In this document: piece by piece, positions 26,919-35,679 of the stretch
Position numbering within the stretch: the stretch's first letter is position 1
Layout: every line of letters begins with the position of its first letter
Assembly (NCBI RefSeq): GCF_003852525.1
Contig: NZ_QAJL01000001.1
Span: 1,203,133 to 1,267,132 of the forward strand
Reading direction: 5' to 3'
Source of the DNA: Pedobacter sp. KBW06
GTDB lineage: Bacteria; Bacteroidota; Bacteroidia; Sphingobacteriales; Sphingobacteriaceae
DNA length: 64,000 nt
The notes under the pieces: model-generated
What the model saw: only the letters and a program-made list of their open reading frames with translations
What the model was told of the DNA's origin: nothing
Database searches by the model: none
Made by a program: the position numbers and the translations under genes

Positions 26919-26934
26919 ACCAAGTTTGTGCCAA
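26919..26934 (-). promoter_or_regulatory. Sigma-54-like promoter of permease A
   Basis: The reverse strand reads TTGGCACAAACTTGGT, which matches TTGGCACnnnnTTGCT at all fixed positions but one (G for C at -12). It lies about 45 bp ahead of the start codon. The paralogous permease has the same element at the same distance. Confidence 0.65.
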
Positions 26935-26995
26935 TAATAATGATGTAGTGTGAAGTGTTTTGGGGACTGATTTGGCAATAAGCAATTAGCAGAAG

Positions 26996-27034
26996 TGTTC
27001 AATATCGAACAGCGGATGAACGATGGCGGACAGT
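26996..27034. promoter_or_regulatory. Upstream activator-site pair of permease A
   Basis: The dyad TGTTC-N6-GAACA (26996-27011) is followed by a degenerate second dyad ending GGACAGT (27023-27034). The pair starts 62 bp upstream of the -24 element. Both sites and this distance recur ahead of permease B, suggesting a binding region for a bacterial enhancer-binding protein. Confidence 0.55.
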
Positions 27035-27140
27035 TGGTATAAAACAAAAAATCTCACACCCTACCTAAGAGACCACCGAAGATACTCGATTAAAATATCT
27101 AGACATCTCAACTTACTAACTTACAGAAGGCAACTAAAGT

Positions 27141-27170
27141 ACTATCAAAAAACGGTGATTTTCTGATAGT
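27141..27170. repeat. Dyad element, right copy (operator-like)
   Basis: 12-bp arms (ACTATCAAAAAA / TTTTCTGATAGT, one mismatch in the inner part) surround CGGTGA. It lies about 150 bp ahead of the HTH gene and is repeated at 24368-24392. The symmetric form suggests a dimeric protein binding site. Confidence 0.6.
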
Positions 27171-27323
27171 CATCTTTGTATTAATTCATAAACTAAACTT
27201 AAATAGAATCGAGTTTAAGAATCAGTTTGTTCCTAGGTAGTCAAACCAGATTCAGTAACCTTTTTAAAATCCTGAAAGCTCATTTCAAAAATTCTTAATT
27301 CAATCACCCTAACACACACACAA

Positions 27324-27635
27324 ATGCAATTACACGATTTTCTTTCCACCATCATTACCCTCCTTAAGGAACACAGTTCCCTATTCAAACAATTAGCAGA
27401 CCGGCAAAACAACAGCCCACAACCGCTCCAGCTGATCTCTCCTCCAAAAGACGAAATTCTCGACCTTAAACAATTCAGGGACCTCATGAACATCGGACCT
27501 TCTACCTACAGGCGAAGAATACTGGATGGCACCTTTGTGCCTAAATTAATAGGCGGAAAAAAGTACTTTCTCAAATCGGAGATAGAACACCTCATCCGGC
27601 ATAAGGAAAACAAGAAACCTAAAAAACCAAAGTAA
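27324..27635 (+). CDS. Small helix-turn-helix (excisionase-like) DNA-binding protein
   Basis: 103 residues. The C-terminal half (DLKQFRDLMNIGPSTYRRRILDGTFVPKLIGGKKYFLKSEIEHLI) is a MerR/excisionase-like winged helix with the usual recognition helix followed by a beta hairpin; the N-terminal half is helical. A basic tail (KENKKPKKPK) ends it. Such proteins are common on Bacteroidota mobile elements, but no integrase is nearby. A perfect hairpin follows, separating it from the sigma factor gene. Confidence 0.75.
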   Translation: MQLHDFLSTIITLLKEHSSLFKQLADRQNNSPQPLQLISPPKDEILDLKQFRDLMNIGPSTYRRRILDGTFVPKLIGGKKYFLKSEIEHLIRHKENKKPKKPK

Positions 27636-27639
27636 CACC

Positions 27640-27762
27640 ATGAACAACAGCAGCCCACTTGATAAATCAGCAGGCGAAAAACCTGCTGATTTATCCCTTA
27701 ACATTACTTTAACAAATGTTTATTACCTTGCCCCAACCAAACACAAATGGCAAACCAAATAA
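27640..27762 (+). CDS. Possible 40-codon micro-ORF spanning the hairpin
   Basis: An ATG at 27640, just after the HTH stop, opens 40 codons (start MNNSSPLDKSAGEKP) that pass through the perfect hairpin at 27661-27695. Nothing else supports translation. If it is translated, ribosomes would melt the hairpin, so it could act as an attenuator leader for the sigma gene. Confidence 0.2.
   Translation: MNNSSPLDKSAGEKPADLSLNITLTNVYYLAPTKHKWQTK
27661..27695 (+). terminator. Perfect 14-bp hairpin after the HTH gene
   Basis: GATAAATCAGCAGG (27661-27674) pairs without mismatch with 27682-27695 across a 7-nt A-rich loop. No strong T-run follows, so it could be a terminator or an attenuator ahead of the sigma gene. 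Confidence 0.6.
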
Positions 27763-27786
27763 ATCACCGGTCATGAGCAAAGCTTT

Positions 27787-28350
27787 ATGCAGACTTGTAT
27801 AAAAGAAATCGATTACGGACAACTTGTGGCCGAACATACCGGCAGGTTACTCAGCATTGCTTATGGCAAACTTGGCGACCGTGACGATGCTGCCGACATT
27901 GTTCAGGAATTGCTCATCCACATCTGGGTAAAAAGAGACAAACTGGTAATCACCGGTTCTTTATCTGCCTATTTGAATACCGCCCTTAAAAACAGGATCC
28001 TCAACCACCTCTCCAGGGTAGACCTCCACCAGCGGGCAGTAGAGAAGATGATGATGACCACACGGAAAATGGAATCCCCGGTCCTCGATTTATTAATAGA
28101 AAAAGAACTCAATACGAGTCTTTCCGAAATCATCTCTGCCTTACCTGAAAACATGCAAAAGATTTATGCCATGCGCAACGAAGACTTCTCCCTCAGGGAA
28201 ATTGCAGAAGCCCTAGGCCTGGCAGAACAAACGGTAAAAGGCTACAGTGTAGAAATGTTCCGGAGGATTAAATTATCGCTCCGCCAAAGACATCCGGACA
28301 TAAACCACCCACTCTGCATCACTTTATTTGCCTTACTGATAGACAATTAA
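27787..28350 (+). CDS. ECF sigma factor, FecI-like, locus 2
   Basis: 187 residues. Sigma region 2 (YGKLGDRDDAADIVQELLIHIW, about residues 26-48) and region 4 (LPENMQKIYAMRNEDFSLREIAEALGLAEQTVKGY, from about residue 119) are both clear. It directs RNA polymerase to the SusC/D promoter when released by its partner. It lies 59 bp ahead of the FecR gene and is part of the cell-surface signalling circuit in which an STN-bearing SusC senses substrate. Confidence 0.92.
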   Translation: MQTCIKEIDYGQLVAEHTGRLLSIAYGKLGDRDDAADIVQELLIHIWVKRDKLVITGSLSAYLNTALKNRILNHLSRVDLHQRAVEKMMMTTRKMESPVLDLLIEKELNTSLSEIISALPENMQKIYAMRNEDFSLREIAEALGLAEQTVKGYSVEMFRRIKLSLRQRHPDINHPLCITLFALLIDN

Positions 28351-28409
28351 AAGATTTTTTAAATTTCTTACATACCTCGCGCCATTTCTAATTGTCTTAG
28401 GGTTAGATA

Positions 28410-29396
28410 ATGCCAGAGGCGATGGAATTTAAAGATTTACAAAAACTCATACAGAAATACCAGAACGGAACAGCTACACCTGCGGAACGCTTCATTGTGG
28501 ATGTATGGTATCAGTCTTTAGATGAGGAAGAAGCTGAAAGCCCGGATGCAATCACACCGGAATTTATTTCAGAAACGGAACAGCGTATTCTTTCGCAAAC
28601 AGTCCTGGCGACGAAAAAACCAATCATCAAACGCTTGTTCCGGAGCTGGGCCGCCGCAGCAGCATTGCTCCCTCTTCTGGCCCTTTCTTATTACCTGTGG
28701 TTTAAACCCGATCCCATAACAACCGCATTCGACAAGGTACAGAGGCAGATCGCAAAGACCTACCAAACCGGACCAATGGAACAAAAAACGATCCTGCTGG
28801 CCGATAGCACCATAGTCCAGCTCAATGCCAATACGAAATTACAGGTCCTGGATGGTTACGAGCAGGAGATCAGAGGGGTAATTTTAACCGGTGAGGCCTT
28901 TTTCGACGTAAAAAAAGACCCTCATCACCCTTTTGTGATCCGTGGCGGAGAACTGGATGTGCGCGTTCTGGGAACCAGCTTTAATGTTCAGGCCTACCCC
29001 GGCCTGAAAAATACAAACGTCATGGTGCACAGCGGAAAAGTACAGGTTTCCAGCAAAGACAAGGTGCTTTCGGAACTTAGCCCTAATAAGGAACTCCGGT
29101 TTGACCGGAATGCAGGAACTTACCGGTTAATGGACAATGCCACGCCTGTCAGCGATTCCTGGATTTCTGGTGTTGTAATCCTGGACAGGGCCACTTTCCA
29201 GGAACTGAGCCAGACCTTTTACAATATGTACGGCCGTCAGCTGATCACAAAAGACAAAGGTTTACTTAAAGACCGGTACAACATTACTTTCCGGAAATCA
29301 ATTCAGCTCAATGATATGCTGGAGCAAATCCTCAGGCTAACGGAAAAAAATTACACCAAAAAAAGGGAGGACAGCATTCAGATAGTACTCTACTAA
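28410..29396 (+). CDS. FecR-family anti-sigma factor, locus 2
   Basis: 328 residues; a second Met four codons in (28422) could also be the start. A cytoplasmic N-terminal helix region that should bind the sigma factor is followed by one membrane helix (WAAAAALLPLLALSYYLWF), the periplasmic FecR domain (about 110-215, with VLGTSFNVQAY) and a C-terminal DUF4974-type domain that docks to the STN domain of SusC. A short hairpin follows, then SusC 134 bp later. Confidence 0.92.
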   Translation: MPEAMEFKDLQKLIQKYQNGTATPAERFIVDVWYQSLDEEEAESPDAITPEFISETEQRILSQTVLATKKPIIKRLFRSWAAAAALLPLLALSYYLWFKPDPITTAFDKVQRQIAKTYQTGPMEQKTILLADSTIVQLNANTKLQVLDGYEQEIRGVILTGEAFFDVKKDPHHPFVIRGGELDVRVLGTSFNVQAYPGLKNTNVMVHSGKVQVSSKDKVLSELSPNKELRFDRNAGTYRLMDNATPVSDSWISGVVILDRATFQELSQTFYNMYGRQLITKDKGLLKDRYNITFRKSIQLNDMLEQILRLTEKNYTKKREDSIQIVLY

Positions 29397-29409
29397 GCCA
29401 AACAAACAA

Positions 29410-29426
29410 GGCTGCATAGTGCAGCC
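29410..29426 (+). terminator. Hairpin after the anti-sigma gene
   Basis: GGCTGCA-TAG-TGCAGCC, a perfect 7-bp stem, is followed by a moderately T-rich stretch. It lies 13 bp after the FecR stop. It probably separates basal sigma/anti-sigma transcription from the inducible SusC operon. Confidence 0.6.
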
Positions 29427-29530
29427 CTGTTATGAATTTTATACCACCTGAAGGAAAGCTTCTGACCCTTTCCAACAGATCTGTTTACGTCAACCTTTAA
29501 ACGTCTTGTAAAACAACTCAAAGTTAGCAA

Positions 29531-32500
29531 ATGCAACGCATCAAATTAAGAAAAAAATTAAAAGAGCCCGGCGGCCCTTCGGCGCTGTCTGTTGCGCTCA
29601 GTTTACTCCTTGTTTTTTTCATGACCATGCCGGCAATGGCGCAATCTCTGGAAAAACGATTGAACTTAGTCTACAGAAATACAACAATCCATGAGGTCAT
29701 TGTTGACCTGCAAAAGAAAACCGGAGTAGACATTGCCTTTACAGAAAAGCTGGGGCTTAAAAACAGAAAGGTCGACAAGCTGCTGATCAAAGACGAATCC
29801 CTGGAACAGGTCCTTCACCGGATTCTGGATCCGCTGGAGGTGAAGATCATCAAAGGAACAAATGGCCTCGTGCTCATCAAAAAAGACCAGGAAAAAGCCC
29901 CCGGAATACTCAGCGGAAAGGTCCTTGATTCGGATGGAGCAGGCATCCCCGGAGCAAGTTTAAGGTTGAAACAAGGGAAAGTTTCGGCGGTGTCCGACAG
30001 CAACGGGGCTTTTCGCATCTCCGCTCCCTCAGCTCAGGATACCTTACTGATCAGCTATCTCGGATATGCGACTGAAGAACTTGCCATCAACCCATCATCT
30101 GAAAACCTGAACATCATCCTGTCCACAGCAAAAGCCAATACGCTAACCGAATTAGTGGTGGTTGGATATGGTACACAAAAGAAAGCCAATCTGACCGGAT
30201 CAGTGGAAGTCATTGATGCCGGCAAACTGAAAAACCGCCCGGTGGTCAATGTCAGCCAGGCCATGCAGGGAACTGTTTCCGGCGTACAGTTCAATTATGG
30301 TTCCATGGGATATGAACCTGGCGCAAAAATGGGCATTCAAATCCGCGGACAAGGATCACCATTTGTAGTCATAGATGGTACCGTTGGCGACCTGAACGAT
30401 GTCGATCCGAACGACATCGAAAGCATCTCCGTGTTGAAAGACGCTGCAGCATCAGCAATTTATGGAGCGAGAGCGCCTTACGGAGTCGTTTTGATCACCA
30501 CCAAATCCGGAAGCCTGGGAAAAAAGGTGGCGGTAAATTTTTCGACCAACAGCGCCTTGTCTACCCCAATTGATAAACCCCATACCTTAGATGCCTATAC
30601 CTTTGTGAAGGCCATGAACGAAATGCATGACAACCAGAGTGTGGCCAGGTTATTTACCGAGGAAACGGTAGACCGCATTATCAAATACATGAAAGACCCC
30701 AGCGGCCCGCAAACCATTCCGGATCCGGGGAATCCGAAGAACTGGGCCACCTACCTCCTTTCCAACGGGAATAACGACTGGATGGACATTCATTTTGGAA
30801 ATGGAAATCGAACTCAGCAAAACCTCTCGGTTGCCGGAGGAGGAGACAACAGCTCCTACTTCATATCTGCCGGACATACGTATGAAAAAGGGATCATGAA
30901 ATTCGGCAAAGACGATTACAGAAGGATCAACCTCAATTCCAAACTGGAGGTTAAACTTAGCGACTGGTGGAAATTCAGCTCCAACACCCGGCTGGTACAA
31001 TCCGACCGGAACAAACCAGGCATTGATGGCGATTATGCCCTCGCCCTGCACCATGTCCTGCGTACCCATCCCAATCAATGGCTCGTTTCGCCAAATGGAC
31101 ACTACTCCAACCTATCCAGAATTCCGGCCATGCTGGCTTCATCGGAAGGAACGACAGAAAGAAGTCTGACACAACGTTTTGCCACAGAATTTAAACCGCT
31201 GAAAAACTGGGACATCAATGTAGATTACTCGATTGACCTTCCCTATACGGATTATGAAAAACGCTACCTGACGGCTTATGAAGACCGGGTAGACGGCTCT
31301 ATGTCGGCAATACAGGCCACTGTACCTTCTTACATCACCAAAGAAAAATCAAACACCTTTTACAATTCCCTGAATGTCTACACAACCTACAGGTACGACC
31401 TGAAAGAGGACCACCATTTCTCCCTGATGGCCGGATATCAGCAGGAATCCAGCCGGCGGGATTTGCTGGGAGGATTAAAGAGAGAACTCATCGCCCCTTC
31501 CGTTCCTTCAATGACCACCGCTATTGGCGAAATGCGTGCCTATGATGAAATGAGCCATTGGGCAACAATGGGCTACTTTGCCCGCTTCAATTACAGCTAC
31601 CGCGATAAATACCTTTTGGAAATCAATGGCCGTAACGACGGGACTTCCATCTTCGCGAAAAAGAAACGCTGGGGCTATTTCCCTTCCCTTTCTGCAGGTT
31701 GGAACCTCCATAAGGAGAACTTCTGGACAAGGGTAAGCCCTTATGTAAACACCATGAAAATCAGGGCCTCCTGGGGAAGACTGGGCAACCAGCGGGTAGC
31801 TGCTTATCAGGACCTGCCACTGTTGGCGATAGAACCTTCCCTAAACTGGATCCTGAACGGAGGAAGGCCTGCCTATACCACCGGCCCCAATCTGATCAAT
31901 CCAAACCTGACCTGGGAGTCTTCGGAATCTACAGACCTGGGGATAGAGATGAGCTTTTTGAAACAACGCCTGAACTTTGTGCTGGATGTATACCAGCGAA
32001 TGACCTTCAACCGCCTTGGCCCGGCAAAAGCTTTACCTGCCGTACTTGGAGCCACGGTACCAAAAGAAAACAATTCAGAACTGAGAACAAGGGGATGGGA
32101 TCTATCATTATCCTGGAAAGATAAGATTGGTGATTTCTCTTATGGCATCAGTGCCTTACTGTCGGACTACCAGTCTGTAGTCACGAAATATAATAACCCG
32201 ACAGGCATCCTCAGCACGGATTATGTTGGCAAAAATATCGGAGAGATCTGGGGATATGAAACCGTAGGCCTGATCCGTACTGCCGAAGATGCAGACCGCA
32301 TCAACAAAAGCAAATCTCAAAGTTTCATTAGTGCACAGACCTGGCGCACCGGAGATGTGGAATACCGCGACCTCAATGGCGATGGAAAAGTGAACCAGGG
32401 AATGGGAACCTTAACAGATCCCGGCGACCGCAGGATTATCGGGAACTCTACCCCCCGCTATCAGTATGCCTTAAACCTGAATGCCAGCTATAAGAACTTT

Positions 32501-32980
32501 GACATCTCTGTATTTTTTCAGGGGATTGGAAAAAGAGACTACTGGCTGTCAGGAAACATGTTCTGGGGCTTTAATGCCTGGAATCAAACCTCTTTATTTC
32601 CTCATCATTTAGATTATTACCGGGATACTGAAGGTTCTACCTATTCCGGACTGGGAATCAATACCGATGCTTATTATCCACGCCCATATAGCGACAATGC
32701 GCAGTACCGGAAAAATCAGCAGAACCAGACGCGTTACCTGCAAAGCGGGGCATACATCAGGTTGAAGAACCTGCAGCTCGGATACTCGCTTCCAAAAACC
32801 TGGATCAGCAAAATCGGCCTTCAGAAAGCAAGGATCTTCATTTCAGGAGAGAACTTGTGGACAAAATCGTCGATTACCAAAGGTTTTGATCCGGAAACAG
32901 CCTCCTTAGGGGAATATGGCAGTGGCAAGAACATGTTTGTACAGGCGGTTTATGCCGCCGGACTAAACGTCTCATTTTAA
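29531..32980 (+). CDS. SusC-type TonB-dependent transducer with STN domain, locus 2
   Basis: 1149 residues. Order: signal peptide (to about residue 37, AMAQ), STN secretin/TonB N-terminal signalling domain (about 45-108), carboxypeptidase-regulatory-like domain (about 112-195), plug (from VVGYGTQKKANLTGSVEV, with IQIRGQGSPFVVIDG) and barrel ending GLNVSF. The STN domain marks it as a transducer that relays substrate binding to the FecR protein encoded just upstream. It imports the substrate with the SusD encoded 20 bp downstream; no leader micro-ORF lies between them here. Confidence 0.94.
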   Translation: MQRIKLRKKLKEPGGPSALSVALSLLLVFFMTMPAMAQSLEKRLNLVYRNTTIHEVIVDLQKKTGVDIAFTEKLGLKNRKVDKLLIKDESLEQVLHRILDPLEVKIIKGTNGLVLIKKDQEKAPGILSGKVLDSDGAGIPGASLRLKQGKVSAVSDSNGAFRISAPSAQDTLLISYLGYATEELAINPSSENLNIILSTAKANTLTELVVVGYGTQKKANLTGSVEVIDAGKLKNRPVVNVSQAMQGTVSGVQFNYGSMGYEPGAKMGIQIRGQGSPFVVIDGTVGDLNDVDPNDIESISVLKDAAASAIYGARAPYGVVLITTKSGSLGKKVAVNFSTNSALSTPIDKPHTLDAYTFVKAMNEMHDNQSVARLFTEETVDRIIKYMKDPSGPQTIPDPGNPKNWATYLLSNGNNDWMDIHFGNGNRTQQNLSVAGGGDNSSYFISAGHTYEKGIMKFGKDDYRRINLNSKLEVKLSDWWKFSSNTRLVQSDRNKPGIDGDYALALHHVLRTHPNQWLVSPNGHYSNLSRIPAMLASSEGTTERSLTQRFATEFKPLKNWDINVDYSIDLPYTDYEKRYLTAYEDRVDGSMSAIQATVPSYITKEKSNTFYNSLNVYTTYRYDLKEDHHFSLMAGYQQESSRRDLLGGLKRELIAPSVPSMTTAIGEMRAYDEMSHWATMGYFARFNYSYRDKYLLEINGRNDGTSIFAKKKRWGYFPSLSAGWNLHKENFWTRVSPYVNTMKIRASWGRLGNQRVAAYQDLPLLAIEPSLNWILNGGRPAYTTGPNLINPNLTWESSESTDLGIEMSFLKQRLNFVLDVYQRMTFNRLGPAKALPAVLGATVPKENNSELRTRGWDLSLSWKDKIGDFSYGISALLSDYQSVVTKYNNPTGILSTDYVGKNIGEIWGYETVGLIRTAEDADRINKSKSQSFISAQTWRTGDVEYRDLNGDGKVNQGMGTLTDPGDRRIIGNSTPRYQYALNLNASYKNFDISVFFQGIGKRDYWLSGNMFWGFNAWNQTSLFPHHLDYYRDTEGSTYSGLGINTDAYYPRPYSDNAQYRKNQQNQTRYLQSGAYIRLKNLQLGYSLPKTWISKIGLQKARIFISGENLWTKSSITKGFDPETASLGEYGSGKNMFVQAVYAAGLNVSF

Positions 32981-33000
32981 GCATCTAATTCTAAAAAGCG

Positions 33001-34767
33001 ATGAAAACAAATATATACGCATACTGGGTTTTCCTTCTTTTCACAGTAACTGCGCTCTCTTCCTGCAAAAAAGACTACCTGGAAAGAAATCCCTTAACCC
33101 AGATATCAAATGATGAATACTGGAAAACTGCTACAGATCTGGACAAGTATATCCTTCAGTTCTACACGACCTTTCCGGTGATTGAATCCGTAGGCACTTA
33201 TACCGGTCTCACGAGCTGGGATGCCGTCAGAGGTGCAGACACACAGATTTCAGGTACCGCGAGCACCATGTGGAATGGCGCCAGGACACCGGTAACCTCA
33301 GGAGGAAACTGGACCTGGACAGACATCCGGAATGTGAATGTCTTCTTTGAAAACTACCGGAAATGTAAAGACCCTTTTCACCGCTATCAACAGTATGTTG
33401 GCGAAGCGCATTTCTTTAAAGCCAAGTTCTATTTCGACAAGGTCTTGACCTACGGGGACGTTCCCTGGTACAACAAACCGCTGAGCATGGATTCAGAAGA
33501 GCTTTATAAAGCCCGTGATTCAAGAAGTCTGGTAGTGGATTCCATCTTATCGAACCTTGATCAGGCCGTCACTCATTTGAGTTCTTTGAAAACAGTAGCC
33601 GGAGGATCCAACCGATTAAGCAAGGAAGCTGCACTGTTGTTTAAATCAAGAGTGGCGCTTTTCGAAGGAAGCTGGCAGAAGTACCATAGGGGAACTGAAT
33701 TTGCAACTGCCGGAGCCGATCCGAATAAATATTTCAGGATTGCGAAACAGGCGGCGGAAGAGCTGATGAAACCGGAGTACAAAACAGGAATTTACAACAA
33801 CTCCGCACCAAATGAAGATTACAACAGGATGTTCTCTTTATCAGATCAAAGTGCCAACCCGGAGGTCTTGTTATGGAAAAAGTTTGACCGCACGCAGAAC
33901 CTGTCGCACAGCTATCAGATTTATGTATCGGACCGTACGGCAGGGATTTCGGTAACGATGGAGCAAATCCAGCAGTACCTGGATAAAACCGGCGCTCCCT
34001 ACGATTACCTGACCCTGGCAAAAACTGTAAAAGGAAATAAGTTCCTGACAAAGATTGCGCAGGACTGCGATCCAAGGTTATCCCAGCTCATCTGGATTCC
34101 CAATATGCTGATGTGGGACAACAGTTATGGCAAAGGTACATTTGGCAAACCCTTTCTGGACAAATCCGGGGAATACCTCAACAACACAGGTTTTCAGATT
34201 AAAAAAGGAAATGACCCCAAAGACCCGCAGGCAGGAAGTGGAGTGGCCTGGAACACGAACAGCATCACGAGTTCCATCATTTTCAGGTACGCAGAAGTAT
34301 TGCTGAACTATGCGGAAGCGACAGCCGAACTCGGCGAAACGGTGGATTATGAGCGCTCGATCAACTTGTTACGCCGGCGCTCAGGAATGCCAGCCTTTGT
34401 CGCCAATACCGATCCCTATAAAAACCGATACGCGGATTATGGCTATACCATCTCCAATGAGCTTCATGAAATCCGCAGGGAACGCGCCGTAGAATTGGCG
34501 GCAGAAGGCTTCCGCTATGATGATTTAAGACGTTGGGCCGCCCATAAGTTAATGCTCGGTAAACGACCAAAGGGCTATCCCCTGGATCAATCAGAATGGA
34601 CAGGACAAAAGATCAACTACCAGGTAGACAACGATGGCCTGATTGATCCCTATGTAAAACAGCTGCCTTCGGGATATCAGTTCAATCCCCGCCGCGATTA
34701 CCTGGAATGTATTCCGACAAACGAAATCACCTTAAATACAAACCTTAAACAAAACCCCGGATGGTAA
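33001..34767 (+). CDS. SusD/RagB-type lipoprotein, locus 2
   Basis: 588 residues with a lipoprotein signal ending SSC-KKDYLERNP. The SusD-type N-terminus (LTQISNDEYWKTATDLDKYILQFYTTFP) and TPR helices are present, and the C-terminus ends TNLKQNPGW as in the family. It is a surface substrate-binding partner of the upstream SusC. Its stop codon overlaps the ATG of the metallophosphoesterase gene, so the two are translationally coupled. Confidence 0.93.
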   Translation: MKTNIYAYWVFLLFTVTALSSCKKDYLERNPLTQISNDEYWKTATDLDKYILQFYTTFPVIESVGTYTGLTSWDAVRGADTQISGTASTMWNGARTPVTSGGNWTWTDIRNVNVFFENYRKCKDPFHRYQQYVGEAHFFKAKFYFDKVLTYGDVPWYNKPLSMDSEELYKARDSRSLVVDSILSNLDQAVTHLSSLKTVAGGSNRLSKEAALLFKSRVALFEGSWQKYHRGTEFATAGADPNKYFRIAKQAAEELMKPEYKTGIYNNSAPNEDYNRMFSLSDQSANPEVLLWKKFDRTQNLSHSYQIYVSDRTAGISVTMEQIQQYLDKTGAPYDYLTLAKTVKGNKFLTKIAQDCDPRLSQLIWIPNMLMWDNSYGKGTFGKPFLDKSGEYLNNTGFQIKKGNDPKDPQAGSGVAWNTNSITSSIIFRYAEVLLNYAEATAELGETVDYERSINLLRRRSGMPAFVANTDPYKNRYADYGYTISNELHEIRRERAVELAAEGFRYDDLRRWAAHKLMLGKRPKGYPLDQSEWTGQKINYQVDNDGLIDPYVKQLPSGYQFNPRRDYLECIPTNEITLNTNLKQNPGW

Positions 34768-35660
34768 AAACAAATTGCTATAGCATTCTGATATGCTTTC
34801 TATTGCTTGTTCATGGAACGGCTCAGGGACAGAAGTCGAAACCGATCCTGCGTTTTGGCGTACTTGCCGATATTCAATATGCAGATAAAGACACTTATGG
34901 AAGCCGGTTTTACAGGAATTCCCTGGAGAAAATGGGCAGCTGCATTGCCAACTTAAATCAGGAAAAACTGGCCTTCAATGTGGTATTCGGTGATCTGGTA
35001 GACCAGGGGCCTAAAGACCTGCAGCCGGTTATGGATCAGCTTAAAACATTGAAGGCACCATATCGCAACGTGCTGGGCAATCACGATTATGTGGAGGTCA
35101 CAGACAGAGAACAGCTCTACAGGCAGTTTAATATGCCTGCGCCCTATTATGCTTTTGAAAAAGCCAGCTGGATGTTCATCGTGCTCAACACGAATGAAGT
35201 TTCTGAATATGGTTCTAAAGCGGGCTCCTCATTTCAAAAAGAATGGACAGTCCTTGCCGACAGCTTAAAAAAGGCTGGCAGGAAAAACGTACTTCCCTGG
35301 AATGGAGGAATCAGCGGGCAGCAGCTGATCTGGTTAGAAAAACAATTAAAGAAAGCACAGAAAACAAAGAAAAACGTGCTGGTGTTTAGTCACCATCCCC
35401 TATTCCCCGAAACCGGATATGAAGCCCTCAATAACCGGGAGATCCTGAACATCATCGAAAAATATCCGAATGTGAAAGGCCTCCTGTCCGGACATCACCA
35501 TACAGGCAATTTTGCTTATTACCATAAAATCCCTTCGATTACGCTGGAAGGAATGATCGAAACTTCTAAAGAAAATGCCTACGGGGTGATCGAACTCTAC
35601 CCGGATAAAATTGTCCTGATCGGTCGCGGCAGGATGACCTCAAGAACGCTTAATTTTTAA
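34761..35660 (+). CDS. Metallophosphoesterase, ADP-ribose/CDP-alcohol diphosphatase-like, exported
   Basis: 299 residues with a signal peptide (to about residue 23). All five metallophosphoesterase blocks are visible: D37 in LADIQYAD, GDLVDQG at 77-83, GNHDY at 106-110, SHHP, and SGHHHTGN. The opening FGVLADIQYADKDTY...YRNSLEK is typical of the manganese-dependent ADP-ribose/CDP-alcohol diphosphatase branch. In the periplasm it could cleave CDP-alcohols, nucleoside diphosphate sugars or other phosphodiesters. It overlaps SusD by 7 bp and precedes a PLC-like phosphodiesterase gene by 19 bp. Confidence 0.82.
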   Translation: MVKTNCYSILICFLLLVHGTAQGQKSKPILRFGVLADIQYADKDTYGSRFYRNSLEKMGSCIANLNQEKLAFNVVFGDLVDQGPKDLQPVMDQLKTLKAPYRNVLGNHDYVEVTDREQLYRQFNMPAPYYAFEKASWMFIVLNTNEVSEYGSKAGSSFQKEWTVLADSLKKAGRKNVLPWNGGISGQQLIWLEKQLKKAQKTKKNVLVFSHHPLFPETGYEALNNREILNIIEKYPNVKGLLSGHHHTGNFAYYHKIPSITLEGMIETSKENAYGVIELYPDKIVLIGRGRMTSRTLNF

Positions 35661-35679
35661 ATCAAAATCCCTATAAACA

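Larger units (their letters stand above)
26874..27323. other. Regulatory spacer between permease A and the HTH gene
   Basis: 450 bp without a gene. It holds the sigma-54-like promoter and activator sites of the leftward permease and, further right, the dyad that probably controls the rightward HTH gene. Confidence 0.7.
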
